This document shows positions 25,469 through 33,541 of a stretch of 33,541 nucleotides of DNA, piece after piece. The position numbers and the translations under genes were made by a program. This stretch comes from an uncultured Duodenibacillus sp. (GTDB lineage: Bacteria; Pseudomonadota; Gammaproteobacteria; Burkholderiales; Burkholderiaceae_F): assembly GCA_944390145.1 (NCBI GenBank), contig CALXOY010000016.1:1-33541 (forward strand), given 5' to 3'. The notes below the pieces were generated by a model that worked only from the letters and a program-made list of their open reading frames with translations, searched no databases and was not told the origin of the DNA. Each line of letters opens with the position of its first letter. Position 1 is the stretch's first letter.

Positions 25469-26803
25469 ATGACAGACAACGCAGCGCGCGTGCAGAGCAT
25501 CACCATCAATCCTGTGCAAAAGGCGGCCGGCACGGTGCTGCTGCCCGGCAGCAAATCGATTTCCAACCGTGCGCTTTTTCTGGCGGCGATGGCCGCGGGC
25601 GCGACGCGCTTGAAGGGCCTCTTGCGCGCCGACGACACCGCCCGCATGCTGGACGCCCTCGATAAGCTCGGCATTCAGACCGCGTTTGAAAGCGACACCG
25701 TGGCGACCGTGACCGGCTGCGCAGGCCGCGTGCCCGCCAAAAGCGCCGATCTTTTCATCGGCAACGCCGGCACGGCCGCAAGAACGCTCACGGCGCTTCT
25801 GGCCTTTGCTGGGGGCGAGTACCGGCTTGACGGTGTGGCGCGCATGCGCGAGCGCCCCATCGGAGATCTTCTCACCGCCCTGCGCAGCATGGGAGCCGAC
25901 ATCACTTGTGAAATCAAGGAGGGCTTTCTGCCGCTGCGCTTTCACCCCGCGCAGTGTCATGCCCGGCGGGTAGGCATCCGCGGCAATGTGTCAAGCCAGT
26001 ACCTGACGGCGCTTTTGATGCTCTCGCCCACGGTGGCCCCGGACGAGGGCCTATTCATCGACATCGAGGGCGAACTCATCAGCCGCCCGTACGTGGAGAT
26101 GACCGTGCGCATGATGCAGGCCTTCGGCATCACGGTGAACGAAACCGAAACGGGCTTTTGGGTCCCGCAGGGCGTCTACCGGGCGCTTGAAAACTACCGC
26201 GTGGAGGCCGACGCCTCCGGGGCAAGCTACTTTCTGGCGCTGGGCGCGCTAACCGGAGGCCCGGTGACGGTCAAGGGCGTGGGCGAAAACTCGATTCAAG
26301 GCGACGTCGCCTTTGCCGACGCGTTGCAGAAAATGGGCGCGGCGGTGGTCAAGGACAAGGACGGCATCACGGTGAGCCGCGATTTGCAAAAGCCGCTCAC
26401 AGGCATTGATCTGGACTGCACCGCCATTCCCGATGCGGCGATGACCTTCGTGCCGATGGCGCTTTGCACAAATTCTCCGGTAAGGCTCACCGGCATCGGC
26501 AGCTGGCGCGTGAAGGAAACCGACCGGCTCGCCGCCATGGCCTGCGAAATGCGCAAGTTCGGCGCGCAGGTGGCCGAAGGCTGCGACTGGATTGAAGTCC
26601 GGGCGCCCGGGCCGGGCGAACTCAAGGCCGCCCGCGTCGACACCTATGACGACCACCGCATGGCGATGAGCTTGGCGCTTGCGGCCTGCGCGGGCGTGCC
26701 GGTGACGATCAACGACCCCGGCTGCTCGGCCAAGACCTTCCCGACCTTCTTTGACAAATTTGCGCGTCTTGTCGGACAGGCGGAAAATGTCGGTCTTTCA
26801 TAA
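25469..26803 (+). CDS. aroA: 3-phosphoshikimate 1-carboxyvinyltransferase (EPSP synthase)
   Basis: AroA makes 5-enolpyruvylshikimate-3-phosphate, the glyphosate-sensitive step of the shikimate route. The 444-aa product has LPGSKSISNRAL, GNAGTAARTL, RMRERPIGDL, GNVSSQYLTALL, KETDRLAAM and the terminal DPGCSAKTFP. It is class I by overall pattern. In GNAGTAxRxL the residue equal to E. coli Pro101 is Thr106, a position known to affect glyphosate tolerance when changed; Gly and Thr before it are normal. The start is 2 bases after tyrA, so they are translationally close. Confidence 0.95.
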   Translation: MTDNAARVQSITINPVQKAAGTVLLPGSKSISNRALFLAAMAAGATRLKGLLRADDTARMLDALDKLGIQTAFESDTVATVTGCAGRVPAKSADLFIGNAGTAARTLTALLAFAGGEYRLDGVARMRERPIGDLLTALRSMGADITCEIKEGFLPLRFHPAQCHARRVGIRGNVSSQYLTALLMLSPTVAPDEGLFIDIEGELISRPYVEMTVRMMQAFGITVNETETGFWVPQGVYRALENYRVEADASGASYFLALGALTGGPVTVKGVGENSIQGDVAFADALQKMGAAVVKDKDGITVSRDLQKPLTGIDLDCTAIPDAAMTFVPMALCTNSPVRLTGIGSWRVKETDRLAAMACEMRKFGAQVAEGCDWIEVRAPGPGELKAARVDTYDDHRMAMSLALAACAGVPVTINDPGCSAKTFPTFFDKFARLVGQAENVGLS

Positions 26804-26828
26804 ACGTTAAGCGCGAGGATCCATCAAA

Positions 26829-27509
26829 GTGAATGCATCTGCTCCGATTCCGGTGATTGCCATCGACGGCCCGAGCTCGAGCGGCAAGGGGACCGTGGCG
26901 GCCGCCCTGGCCCGCCGCCTGGGGTTTCATTATCTCGACAGCGGCGCGCTCTACCGCCTGACGGCGCTTACGGTTTTAAAAGCCGGGATCAATCCCGACG
27001 ATGAAGCCGCCTGCGAAGCCGCGGCGCGCGCGATGCAGCCCGTGTTCAAGGACGGACGGATTTTTCTGGGCAAAGAGGATGTGACCGAAGCGATCCGCGA
27101 CGAAGCCGTGGGGCTTGCGGCAAGCCGCGTGGCGGCGCTGCCTGCGGTGCGGCGCGCTCTCGTGGACCTGCAAAAAAGCGCGCGGAGGGCACCGGGCCTT
27201 GTTGCCGACGGACGCGACATGGCCGCCGTCATTTTCCCCGACGCCGTCCTCAAGGTGTTTCTCACCGCGACCCCCGAGGCACGTGCAAAAAGACGCTATA
27301 ACCAGTTGATTGCGAAGGGAATTTCTGCTAATCTGAGCGACCTTACGCGCGATCTGGCCGAGCGCGACCGGCGCGACAGGGAGCGCAAGGCTGCGCCTTG
27401 TGTTCCGGCCGAAGGCGCCCGGATTCTCGACAATTCCGACATGGACGCCGCACAGACCCTTGAAACGGTTTACGAGTGGTACCGCGAGATCCAAGCCAGT
27501 CGGCCGTAA
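26829..27509 (+). CDS. cmk: Cytidylate kinase
   Basis: Cmk phosphorylates CMP and dCMP with ATP. The 226-aa product has the P-loop DGPSSSGKGT near residues 14-23, the DSGALYR substrate loop, the DGRDMAAVIFP block and the LID-type ERDRRDRERKAAP helix. The start is GTG at 26829, with GAGGAT some 10 bases upstream; no ATG in frame is better. The order aroA-cmk-rpsA-ihfB is widely conserved in Proteobacteria. Confidence 0.95.
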   Translation: MNASAPIPVIAIDGPSSSGKGTVAAALARRLGFHYLDSGALYRLTALTVLKAGINPDDEAACEAAARAMQPVFKDGRIFLGKEDVTEAIRDEAVGLAASRVAALPAVRRALVDLQKSARRAPGLVADGRDMAAVIFPDAVLKVFLTATPEARAKRRYNQLIAKGISANLSDLTRDLAERDRRDRERKAAPCVPAEGARILDNSDMDAAQTLETVYEWYREIQASRP

Positions 27510-27569
27510 GACGAATTCTTTGACCGAAATGCAGGGACGGGGCTTTGCATTTCTTAAATCTGCAAACAC

Positions 27570-27611
27570 CACCGACTGACGGCCCTTGGGGGCCGGTACC
27601 CCGGGTCGGTG
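27570..27611 (+). promoter_or_regulatory. Structured rpsA leader
   Basis: CACCGAC (27570-27576) pairs with GTCGGTG (27605-27611), and inside it GGCCC (27581-27585) pairs with GGGCC (27590-27594). It ends 23 bases before the rpsA ATG, which lies in an A/T-rich stretch without a Shine-Dalgarno. This is the pattern expected for S1 autogenous control. No confident promoter was found in the 125-base cmk-rpsA gap; TTGACC at 27520-27525 lacks a good partner. Confidence 0.5.
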
Positions 27612-27634
27612 AGAATTGAAACTTTTTTATTTAA

Positions 27635-29320
27635 ATGTCTGACACTAACAATACCGAATCTTTTGCCCAGCTTTTCGAGGAAAGCCTCGCCAAGCAGGAA
27701 ATGCGCCAGGGTGAAGTGATCACCGCTGAAGTGCTGCGCGTCGAGCACAACTTCGTGGTCGTCAACGCAGGCCTCAAGTCCGAAGCCTATGTGCCCATCG
27801 ACGAATTCAAGGATGACCTGGGCCAGGTTTCCGTGCAGCCCGGCGACTTCGTTTCCGTGGCAATTGAATCGGCCGAAAACGGCTTCGGCGAAACGGTTCT
27901 CTCCCGCGACAAGGCCAAGCGCCTGGCTGCCTGGATGAACCTCGAGAAGGCTCTTGAATCCGGCGAACTCGTCACCGGCACCATCACCGGCAAGGTCAAG
28001 GGCGGCCTCACCGTCATGACCAACGGCATCCGTGCCTTCCTGCCCGGCTCTCTCGTTGACACGCGTCCGGTTAAGGACACCACGCCGTTTGAGGGCAAGA
28101 CCCTTGAGATCAAGGTCATCAAGCTCGACCGCAAGCGCAACAACGTGGTGGTCTCCCGCCGCGCCGTTGTGGAAGCCAGCATGGGCGAAGAACGCGCCAA
28201 GCTGCTCGCCACGCTCAAGGAAGGCGCCATCGTCAAGGGCGTCGTCAAGAACATCACCGACTACGGTGCCTTCGTCGACCTCGGCGGCATCGACGGCTTG
28301 CTGCACATCACCGACCTTGCATGGCGCCGCGTGCGTCACCCGAGCGAGGTTGTGAGCGTCGGCCAGGAAATCGAAGCCAAGGTTCTCAAGTTCGATCAGG
28401 AAAAGTGCCGCGTCTCCCTGGGCCTCAAGCAGCTCGGCGAAGATCCCTGGATCGGCATCTCCCGCCGCTATCCGAAGAACACCCGTCTGTTCGGCAAGGT
28501 CACCAACATCACCGACTACGGCGCCTTTGTGGAGATCGAGTCCGGCATCGAAGGCCTCGTGCACGTCTCCGAAATGGATTGGACCAACAAGAACGTTGAT
28601 CCCAAGAAGATCGTTCAGCTCGGCGAAGAAGTCGAAGTCATGGTTCTCGACATCGACGAAGACCGCCGCCGCATCAGCCTCGGCATGAAGCAGTGCCGCG
28701 CCAATCCGTGGGAGGAATTCAGCCAGACCTTCAAGAAGGGCGACCACGTGAAGGGCCAGGTGAAGTCGATCACCGACTTCGGCGTGTTCATCGGCCTGCC
28801 CGGCGGCATCGACGGCCTGGTGCATCTCTCGGACCTCTCCTGGAACGAGCCCGGTGAAGAAGCCGTGCGCAAGTACAAGAAGGGCGACGAAGTCGAAGCC
28901 GTGGTGCTCGGCATTGACACCGACCGCGAACGCATCAGCCTCGGCATCAAGCAGCTCTCGGGCGATCCGTTCTCCAACTTCGCCGGCACGCACGAACGCA
29001 ACACCGTCGTGAAGGGCACTGTGAAGAGCGTTGACGCCAAGGGCGCCGTGATCGATCTCGGCAACGACACCGAAGGCTATCTGCGCGCTTCCGAAATCTC
29101 CGCCGACCGCGTTGAAGATGCGACCACGCAGCTCTCCGTCGGCCAGGAAATCGAAGCCCTGATCACCAGCGTCGACCGCAAGAACCGTTCGATCCAGCTC
29201 TCGATTAAGGCCAAGGACGCCGCTGAAGCCCGCAAGGCTCTCGACCGCGTCAACTCCGATGCCAGCTCCGGCACGACCAACCTGGGCGCACTGCTCAAGG
29301 CCAAGCTCGAGCAGAAGTAA
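27635..29320 (+). CDS. rpsA: 30S ribosomal protein S1
   Basis: S1 helps mRNA bind and unfold on the 30S subunit. The 561-aa product holds six S1 (OB-fold) repeats at about residues 24-90, 108-174, 195-263, 280-350, 367-437 and 454-523. The later ones show the repeated ITDYGAFV and GLVHxSxxxW pattern and end with RxISLGxKQ. Length matches the E. coli protein (557). The start codon lies in TTTTTTATTTAAATG, without a Shine-Dalgarno, as is usual for rpsA. ihfB follows after 12 bases. Confidence 0.98.
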   Translation: MSDTNNTESFAQLFEESLAKQEMRQGEVITAEVLRVEHNFVVVNAGLKSEAYVPIDEFKDDLGQVSVQPGDFVSVAIESAENGFGETVLSRDKAKRLAAWMNLEKALESGELVTGTITGKVKGGLTVMTNGIRAFLPGSLVDTRPVKDTTPFEGKTLEIKVIKLDRKRNNVVVSRRAVVEASMGEERAKLLATLKEGAIVKGVVKNITDYGAFVDLGGIDGLLHITDLAWRRVRHPSEVVSVGQEIEAKVLKFDQEKCRVSLGLKQLGEDPWIGISRRYPKNTRLFGKVTNITDYGAFVEIESGIEGLVHVSEMDWTNKNVDPKKIVQLGEEVEVMVLDIDEDRRRISLGMKQCRANPWEEFSQTFKKGDHVKGQVKSITDFGVFIGLPGGIDGLVHLSDLSWNEPGEEAVRKYKKGDEVEAVVLGIDTDRERISLGIKQLSGDPFSNFAGTHERNTVVKGTVKSVDAKGAVIDLGNDTEGYLRASEISADRVEDATTQLSVGQEIEALITSVDRKNRSIQLSIKAKDAAEARKALDRVNSDASSGTTNLGALLKAKLEQK

Positions 29321-29332
29321 TCGGAGTTCCGT

Positions 29333-29641
29333 ATGAGAGCCTTGACGAAGTCAGAATTGATTTCGCGGGTTTTCGGACGTCATCCGATGCTGACCGGCCG
29401 CAACGCCGATGAAGCCGTAAACATTGTGCTTCGCGCGATGATTTACGCTTTAAGCCACGGCATGCGCGTTGAAGTCCGCGGGTTCGGAAGCTTCTCCGTG
29501 AAGTACCGGCCCGCACGCAACGGACGCAATCCGCGCACCGGCGAAGCGGTCTCCGTACCGGCTAAATACGTGCCGTACTTCCGGGCCGGAAAAGAAATCC
29601 GCGAGCATCTCAACGCGGACATCTCGAAGGATCAGCAGTAG
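29333..29641 (+). CDS. ihfB: Integration host factor subunit beta
   Basis: IHF beta pairs with IHF alpha to bend DNA sharply at specific sites. The 102-aa product has the HU/IHF fold: MTKSELI-like start (ALTKSELISRV), RVEVRGFGSFSV, then the DNA-intercalating arm RNPRTGEAV with its Pro, and FRAGKEIREHL. GGAG (29323-29326) serves the ATG. It follows rpsA directly, the normal arrangement, and is closed by a strong terminator. Confidence 0.97.
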   Translation: MRALTKSELISRVFGRHPMLTGRNADEAVNIVLRAMIYALSHGMRVEVRGFGSFSVKYRPARNGRNPRTGEAVSVPAKYVPYFRAGKEIREHLNADISKDQQ

Positions 29642-29672
29642 CGAGCGCTGGTTCGAAAGAGCTTCGCACAAG

Positions 29673-29705
29673 CCCCGTCTTTTCATCACGAAAAGGCGGG
29701 GTTTT
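29673..29705 (+). terminator. Intrinsic terminator of rpsA-ihfB
   Basis: A twelve-pair stem (29673-29684 with 29690-29701, one G-T pair) with the loop ATCAC, followed by TTTT (29702-29705). Confidence 0.9.
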
Positions 29706-29755
29706 CGTCGTTTTTGCGCTATCGTGTCCGCGTGAATGTTTTCTTGGAGGCTGGC

Positions 29756-30391
29756 GTGCTCTTTGACCTTCAGCGCCCGACGACGGCGCTCATCGTGGTG
29801 GACGTGCAAAACGACTTTCTGCCGGGCGGCGCGCTGGCGGTGCCCGCAGGCGACGAAATCGTGGCACCCGTCAACGCCCTCATTGCGGCTGCAAAAACCG
29901 TGGTGCTCACGGCAGACTGGCATCCCGCCGGTCATCAGAGCTTTGCCGCAAACCACCCGGGCGCGCAGCCCTTTGAAAAAATCCCCATGCCCTACGGCGA
30001 GCAGGTGCTCTGGCCCGTGCACTGCGTGGCGGGGACGGCCGGGGCGGACTTTGCGCCGGCTCTGGACACAACGAAGGCCGCCCTCATTCTGCGAAAAGGC
30101 ATGGACGCTTCGCGCGACAGCTATTCGGCCTTTCTGGAAGCCGACCGCACGACGCACACCGGGCTTGAAGGATGGCTGGTCGAGCGCGGCATCACGGAAG
30201 TGGTGGTGTGCGGCCTTGCGGCGGACTATTGCGTGAGCGCCACGGCGCTTGACGCCGAACATGCGGGCTTTGGCGTGTGCGTGGCGGTGGACGCCACCCG
30301 GGCAATCGGCGAAGACTCCCTGCAGCTTGCCCGCAAGGCGTGGCAGGAGGCGGGCATCCGCACGATGTCCACGGCCGCGCTTCTCGGGTAG
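29756..30391 (+). CDS. pncA: Nicotinamidase
   Basis: PncA hydrolyses nicotinamide to nicotinate for NAD+ salvage; the same family activates pyrazinamide. The start is taken as GTG at 29756, because GGAGG (29746-29750) stands five bases upstream; the open frame to 29714 has no such site. The 211-aa product carries the triad Asp16 (DVQNDF), Lys114 (RKGMD) and Cys159 (AADYCVS), and the metal site Asp54, His56, His60 (DWHPAGH). Length matches E. coli PncA (213). It follows the ihfB terminator closely. nadE, which uses the downstream product of this salvage route, lies 13 kb away. Confidence 0.94.
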   Translation: MLFDLQRPTTALIVVDVQNDFLPGGALAVPAGDEIVAPVNALIAAAKTVVLTADWHPAGHQSFAANHPGAQPFEKIPMPYGEQVLWPVHCVAGTAGADFAPALDTTKAALILRKGMDASRDSYSAFLEADRTTHTGLEGWLVERGITEVVVCGLAADYCVSATALDAEHAGFGVCVAVDATRAIGEDSLQLARKAWQEAGIRTMSTAALLG

Positions 30392-30419
30392 ACCGTCTCG
30401 GGCAAAACCGCAAAAAAGG

Positions 30420-30425
30420 TAGAAT
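30420..30425 (+). promoter_or_regulatory. Candidate fimV -10 element
   Basis: TAGAAT in the context AGGTAGAATCC, 79 bases before the chosen fimV start. The -35 region is weak. Confidence 0.4.
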
Positions 30426-30503
30426 CCAACGATACGGGCGCTTAGCCGCAGGACGATGCGGGGACGCGGCGCACCGGCAGGAAACCAGACGAGCAAAAGA
30501 AAG

Positions 30504-32432
30504 ATGTTGGAAGCAAAAAGTTTACGAATGAGCCTGATCGCCGCTGCATGCGCTGCAGCTGCCGCGACGGCTTCGGCTGCCGAACTCGGAAAATTGGTGG
30601 TGTATTCGGCCGCGGGCGAGCCGCTCAACGCCGAACTCACGATCCGCGACGTGGATGCCAAGGCCGATCAGGTGATGGTGCGGCTGGCGTCGGCGGCAAC
30701 CTACAGCCGCGTCGGCAAGGAGGTGCGGCTCAACTTAAGCGACCTCTCGCTCACGCTTTTAAAGCGCAACCCCTACACGGTGCAGATCAAGGGCAAGCAG
30801 CCCGTGGAAGTCCAGTCCTTCCCGCTCATTGTGGAGCTTTCCGACGCCGGAGCGATTTCGGCCAAGCTCTACGACGTGGTGCTGCAAAAGAAGACTGAGG
30901 CTGCGGCGCCCGCCGCCGGAACCGCACAGACTCCTGCGGCGCAGACGGCAAAGACAAGCGAGGCGCCGGCCGCCGTGGGCGCCGTGCCCTCTGCGGCAAA
31001 CCGCGTGCCGGCCGCGCAGACGCCTGCCGTTCCCGCCGCCCGCACCGCCGCTGCGGCTCAAAAGCCCGCGACGCCTGCCGTCCGGTCCGCTCAGCCCCAG
31101 CCTCAGACGCGGGCAGCGGCCAGGCCCGCCCCGCGGACATCTGCAAGCGGCCCGGTGAAGCTGCCGCTCAACCCCGCTGACTATGATCTTGATCAGCCGT
31201 TTTTGGTGCGCGACGGCATGACGATGTGGTCGATTGCCACGCTCTACCGTCCGCGCTACCCGCAGGCTTCCATGGATCAGATTCTGGTGGCCTTTGTGCG
31301 CGCCAACCCGTCAGCCTATGAGGGCGGCCGAGTCAACGGCGTGCGCATGGGCAGCCGCCTGCATGCGCCGCTTGCCTCCGACGTCGCCGCCGTGGGGCTT
31401 GATGAAGCCTGGGCGCTGGTGCGTGTGGCGCCCAACGCCGACGCCCGCAAGGCGCCCTCGGCGAAGGTGCTCGAGCGCGCGCACCGCCGCATGCAGAAGG
31501 AGGCTCCGGCCATCTGGCGCAAGTGGAAGGCGCAAAACCCCGATGTGAAGCCCGTGCGCACGGCAAAGACAGAGCCCAAAAAGACGGTGAAGGAGGAACC
31601 CAAGGCCGCCGCTCCCGTGAAGGAGGCCGAGCCGCCCAAGACTGAGACGCCGGCAGAACCGCCCAAGCCCGCGGTGGATCCGCTTGCCGCCACGATTGCG
31701 CAGGCCGACGCCGCGCATGAGGCAAAGATCACCGGTCAAGAGCCCGCGCAGACCGAAGAAAAGCCCGACGAAAAGCCTGCGGCAGCCGCCCCCGAACAGC
31801 CGGCTGCGGCCGCGGAGCCCGCCCCGGCTCCTGAAGCGCCTGCACCCGAACCCAAGGCCCGGGAAGAAGAGGAGGGTGGATCGATTTGGGGCATCCTCAT
31901 CGGCATTCTCGTGGTGCTTGCCGCCGCTGCGGGCGGCGCCTGGTTCTGGATGAAGCGCCGCGCCTCGGGCAGCCGCCGTCGTGAGGAAAACCTGGGCGTG
32001 GTGAAGTTCCGCAAGGCGCAGGCCGCCACCGACGAGCAGCTTCAGGGCACGCAGCAGATGCTTGACAGAAGGCTTGAGTCGGAAGCGGCCACCGAGCGCA
32101 TGAAGGCCACCCAATCCCAGCCGCAGGGCCGCATTGAGCCCACGTTTGGGACGGCAGCGCAAGCCTCCGCGCAGCCTTCCGGCTTTAACGTTGCCGCGGC
32201 CTATGTGGGCGACGATGCCGCTGACAAGACGGCGGCCGGCACGGCGGCAAACGCCGGGGCCGACCACTATGCCGGCAAGCTCATCACCGCACAGACCTAC
32301 ATCGGCGTGGGCGCCTATGCCGAGGCCGAAAACGCCCTGCGCGAAGTGATCGCCGGCGGCACGGCCGAACAGCGCAGCCGCGCCATGGAAATGCTTGCCC
32401 GCATTCAGAAGGATTCCAGTGGCGGACATTAA
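30504..32432 (+). CDS. fimV: FimV/HubP-family polar scaffold protein
   Basis: FimV proteins are inner-membrane, peptidoglycan-binding scaffolds at the cell pole, linked to type IV pili and twitching in related bacteria. The 642-aa product starts with a signal sequence (LIAAACAAAAATASA). The FimV N-terminal domain spans about 27-125 (LGKLVVYSAAGEPLNAEL). An Ala/Pro-rich linker follows, then a LysM-like region near 232-275 (VRDGMTMWSIA, VAFVRANP). A charged Pro/Ala/Glu linker leads to one membrane helix near 460-483, and a cytoplasmic tail ends in a FimV C-terminal TPR-like domain (YIGVGAYAEAENALREV). An earlier ATG at 30456 would add 16 polar residues; the ATG at 30504 is preferred because it places the signal sequence near the start. 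truA overlaps its end. Confidence 0.88.
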   Translation: MLEAKSLRMSLIAAACAAAAATASAAELGKLVVYSAAGEPLNAELTIRDVDAKADQVMVRLASAATYSRVGKEVRLNLSDLSLTLLKRNPYTVQIKGKQPVEVQSFPLIVELSDAGAISAKLYDVVLQKKTEAAAPAAGTAQTPAAQTAKTSEAPAAVGAVPSAANRVPAAQTPAVPAARTAAAAQKPATPAVRSAQPQPQTRAAARPAPRTSASGPVKLPLNPADYDLDQPFLVRDGMTMWSIATLYRPRYPQASMDQILVAFVRANPSAYEGGRVNGVRMGSRLHAPLASDVAAVGLDEAWALVRVAPNADARKAPSAKVLERAHRRMQKEAPAIWRKWKAQNPDVKPVRTAKTEPKKTVKEEPKAAAPVKEAEPPKTETPAEPPKPAVDPLAATIAQADAAHEAKITGQEPAQTEEKPDEKPAAAAPEQPAAAAEPAPAPEAPAPEPKAREEEEGGSIWGILIGILVVLAAAAGGAWFWMKRRASGSRRREENLGVVKFRKAQAATDEQLQGTQQMLDRRLESEAATERMKATQSQPQGRIEPTFGTAAQASAQPSGFNVAAAYVGDDAADKTAAGTAANAGADHYAGKLITAQTYIGVGAYAEAENALREVIAGGTAEQRSRAMEMLARIQKDSSGGH

Positions 32433-33222
32433 CCCGACGCCGCCCGCACAGACCGTTGCGCTTGGCATCGAATATGCGGGCGGGCGCTACTTCGGCTGGC
32501 AGACCCAGCCCGATGCCCTCACCGTGCAGGATGTGCTCGAAGAGGCGCTTGAGAAGTTTCTGACAGTACCCGCAGCGACCATCTGCGCCGGCCGCACCGA
32601 CCGCGGTGTGCACGCCACGCACCAGGTGGTGGGGATCGCCTCGCCCTTTGCGAGAACGCCAGCAAGCTGGGTGAGGGGCGTGAACACCTTTTTGCCGCCC
32701 GACATCGCGGTGAAGTGGGCGCACATCGTGCCCGAGGGCTTTCATGCGCGCTTTGACGCGAAAAGCCGCACCTACCAGTACTGGATCTTCAATCATCCGG
32801 TGCGCTCGCCCGTGATGCACGGGAAAACGGGCTGGGTGTGGCGGCCGCTGGACGCAGAGAAAATGCACGGGGCCGCGCAGGTTCTGGTGGGCGAACACGA
32901 CTTCACGTCCTTTCGGGCGGCCGAGTGCCAGGCGGCAACGCCCGTGCGCACCGTCACAAGCCTGTCGGTGCGCCGTCAGGGCCATCTGATCTGCGTGGAG
33001 ATTGCGGCAAACGCCTTTTTGCAGCACATGGTGCGCAACATCGTGGGTTCGCTCATTTATGTGGGCACCGGACGCGAAAGCCCCGCGTGGCTGGAGGCGG
33101 TGCTCCACGCCCGGTCGCGTGCGGCCGCCGCCCCGACCTTCGACCCCTCGGGACTTTACCTCGTGGGCGTGCAGTATCCCAAGGAGCTGGGACTGCCCGA
33201 ACACGGCATTTCGCCTTTTTGA
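32419..33222 (+). CDS. truA: tRNA pseudouridine(38-40) synthase TruA
   Basis: TruA makes pseudouridine at positions 38-40 of the tRNA anticodon stem-loop. The 267-aa product has the catalytic Asp61 in GRTDRGVHA. It also has IEYAGGRYFGWQ near the start, SRTYQYWIFN, the EHDFTSFRA block and FLQHMVRNIVGSL. The start is taken as GTG at 32419 with AAGGA six bases upstream, inside the end of fimV (14-base overlap); the open frame upstream begins at a TTG. The fimV-truA order is common in Beta- and Gammaproteobacteria. trp genes, which often follow, are absent here. Confidence 0.95.
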   Translation: MADINPTPPAQTVALGIEYAGGRYFGWQTQPDALTVQDVLEEALEKFLTVPAATICAGRTDRGVHATHQVVGIASPFARTPASWVRGVNTFLPPDIAVKWAHIVPEGFHARFDAKSRTYQYWIFNHPVRSPVMHGKTGWVWRPLDAEKMHGAAQVLVGEHDFTSFRAAECQAATPVRTVTSLSVRRQGHLICVEIAANAFLQHMVRNIVGSLIYVGTGRESPAWLEAVLHARSRAAAAPTFDPSGLYLVGVQYPKELGLPEHGISPF

Positions 33223-33252
33223 GTCTCTCTCCTATGAGGGCGGTAGAGACTC
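33221..33252. repeat. Inverted repeat between truA and trxB
   Basis: GAGTCTCT (33221-33228) and AGAGACTC (33245-33252) are perfect eight-base arms around 16 bases. The left arm overlaps the truA stop. There is no T-run, so it is a poor intrinsic terminator; it may be an operator or a processing hairpin. Confidence 0.5.
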
Positions 33253-33297
33253 TCTAAGCTGTAACGCTTTGAAATCATTGCCCGTTTTTCCGGTTCC

Positions 33298-33303
33298 TAT
33301 AAT
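33298..33303 (+). promoter_or_regulatory. trxB -10 element
   Basis: A perfect TATAAT, 92 bases before the trxB ATG. No -35 at normal spacing; TTGCCC is only 14 bases upstream. Confidence 0.5.
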
Positions 33304-33332
33304 CCAAGAAACATCGATTTTCAGCCGGATGA

Positions 33333-33541
<209 letters not shown>

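Noticed and set aside
27554..28993. 479-codon minus-strand open frame opposite rpsA
   Set aside because: An antisense shadow of the repeated S1 domains; its apparent internal repeats mirror those of rpsA.

Overview
The window looks like a core-chromosome segment of a GC-rich Gram-negative betaproteobacterium. Three things point to Burkholderiales: the suhB/trmJ divergent pair, the serC-pheA-hisC-tyrA-aroA-cmk-rpsA-ihfB series behind gyrA, and the fimV-truA pair. A Sutterella/Parasutterella-like member is my best guess, from protein flavour only and with low confidence. Nearly every gene is housekeeping. I see no prophage, insertion sequence, CRISPR array, toxin system or biosynthetic island.

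Layout. At 1-102 lies the 3' part of a 5S rRNA, the end of an rrn operon, followed by terminators. mutS and suhB run leftwards (219-3671). trmJ, cysE, the 4.5S SRP RNA, dnaX, ybaB, a CNNM/CBS membrane protein and uppP run rightwards (4069-10472). argH is leftward (10549-11997). hemC, hemD, ppa, nadE and glnB are rightward (12303-17050). ompA is leftward (17148-17816). From 18328 to the end all is rightward: gyrA, serC, pheA, hisC, tyrA, aroA, cmk, rpsA, ihfB, pncA, fimV, truA and the first 146 bases of trxB.

How the genes work together. serC, pheA, hisC, tyrA and aroA form a serine/aromatic amino-acid series with short gaps, running into cmk, rpsA and ihfB. hemC and hemD make uroporphyrinogen III but are separated by a strong terminator. 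nadE sits beside the nitrogen sensor glnB. fimV and truA overlap by 14 bases.

The points most worth a second look are inside ordinary genes. (1) dnaX is split: a gamma-length frame stops at 7288 and the tau-specific C-terminal domain continues in the +1 frame to 7745. (2) NadE has Ala where the glutaminase nucleophile Cys is expected. (3) GyrA has Gln at both main quinolone-determining positions and Trp in a normally conserved Asp position. (4) Several 5' leaders (suhB, ppa, gyrA, rpsA) carry terminator-like or long hairpins, and the suhB leader also has a boxA-like core next to the start codon. No previously undescribed multi-gene system is visible. All calls are from reading the sequence; nothing was searched.
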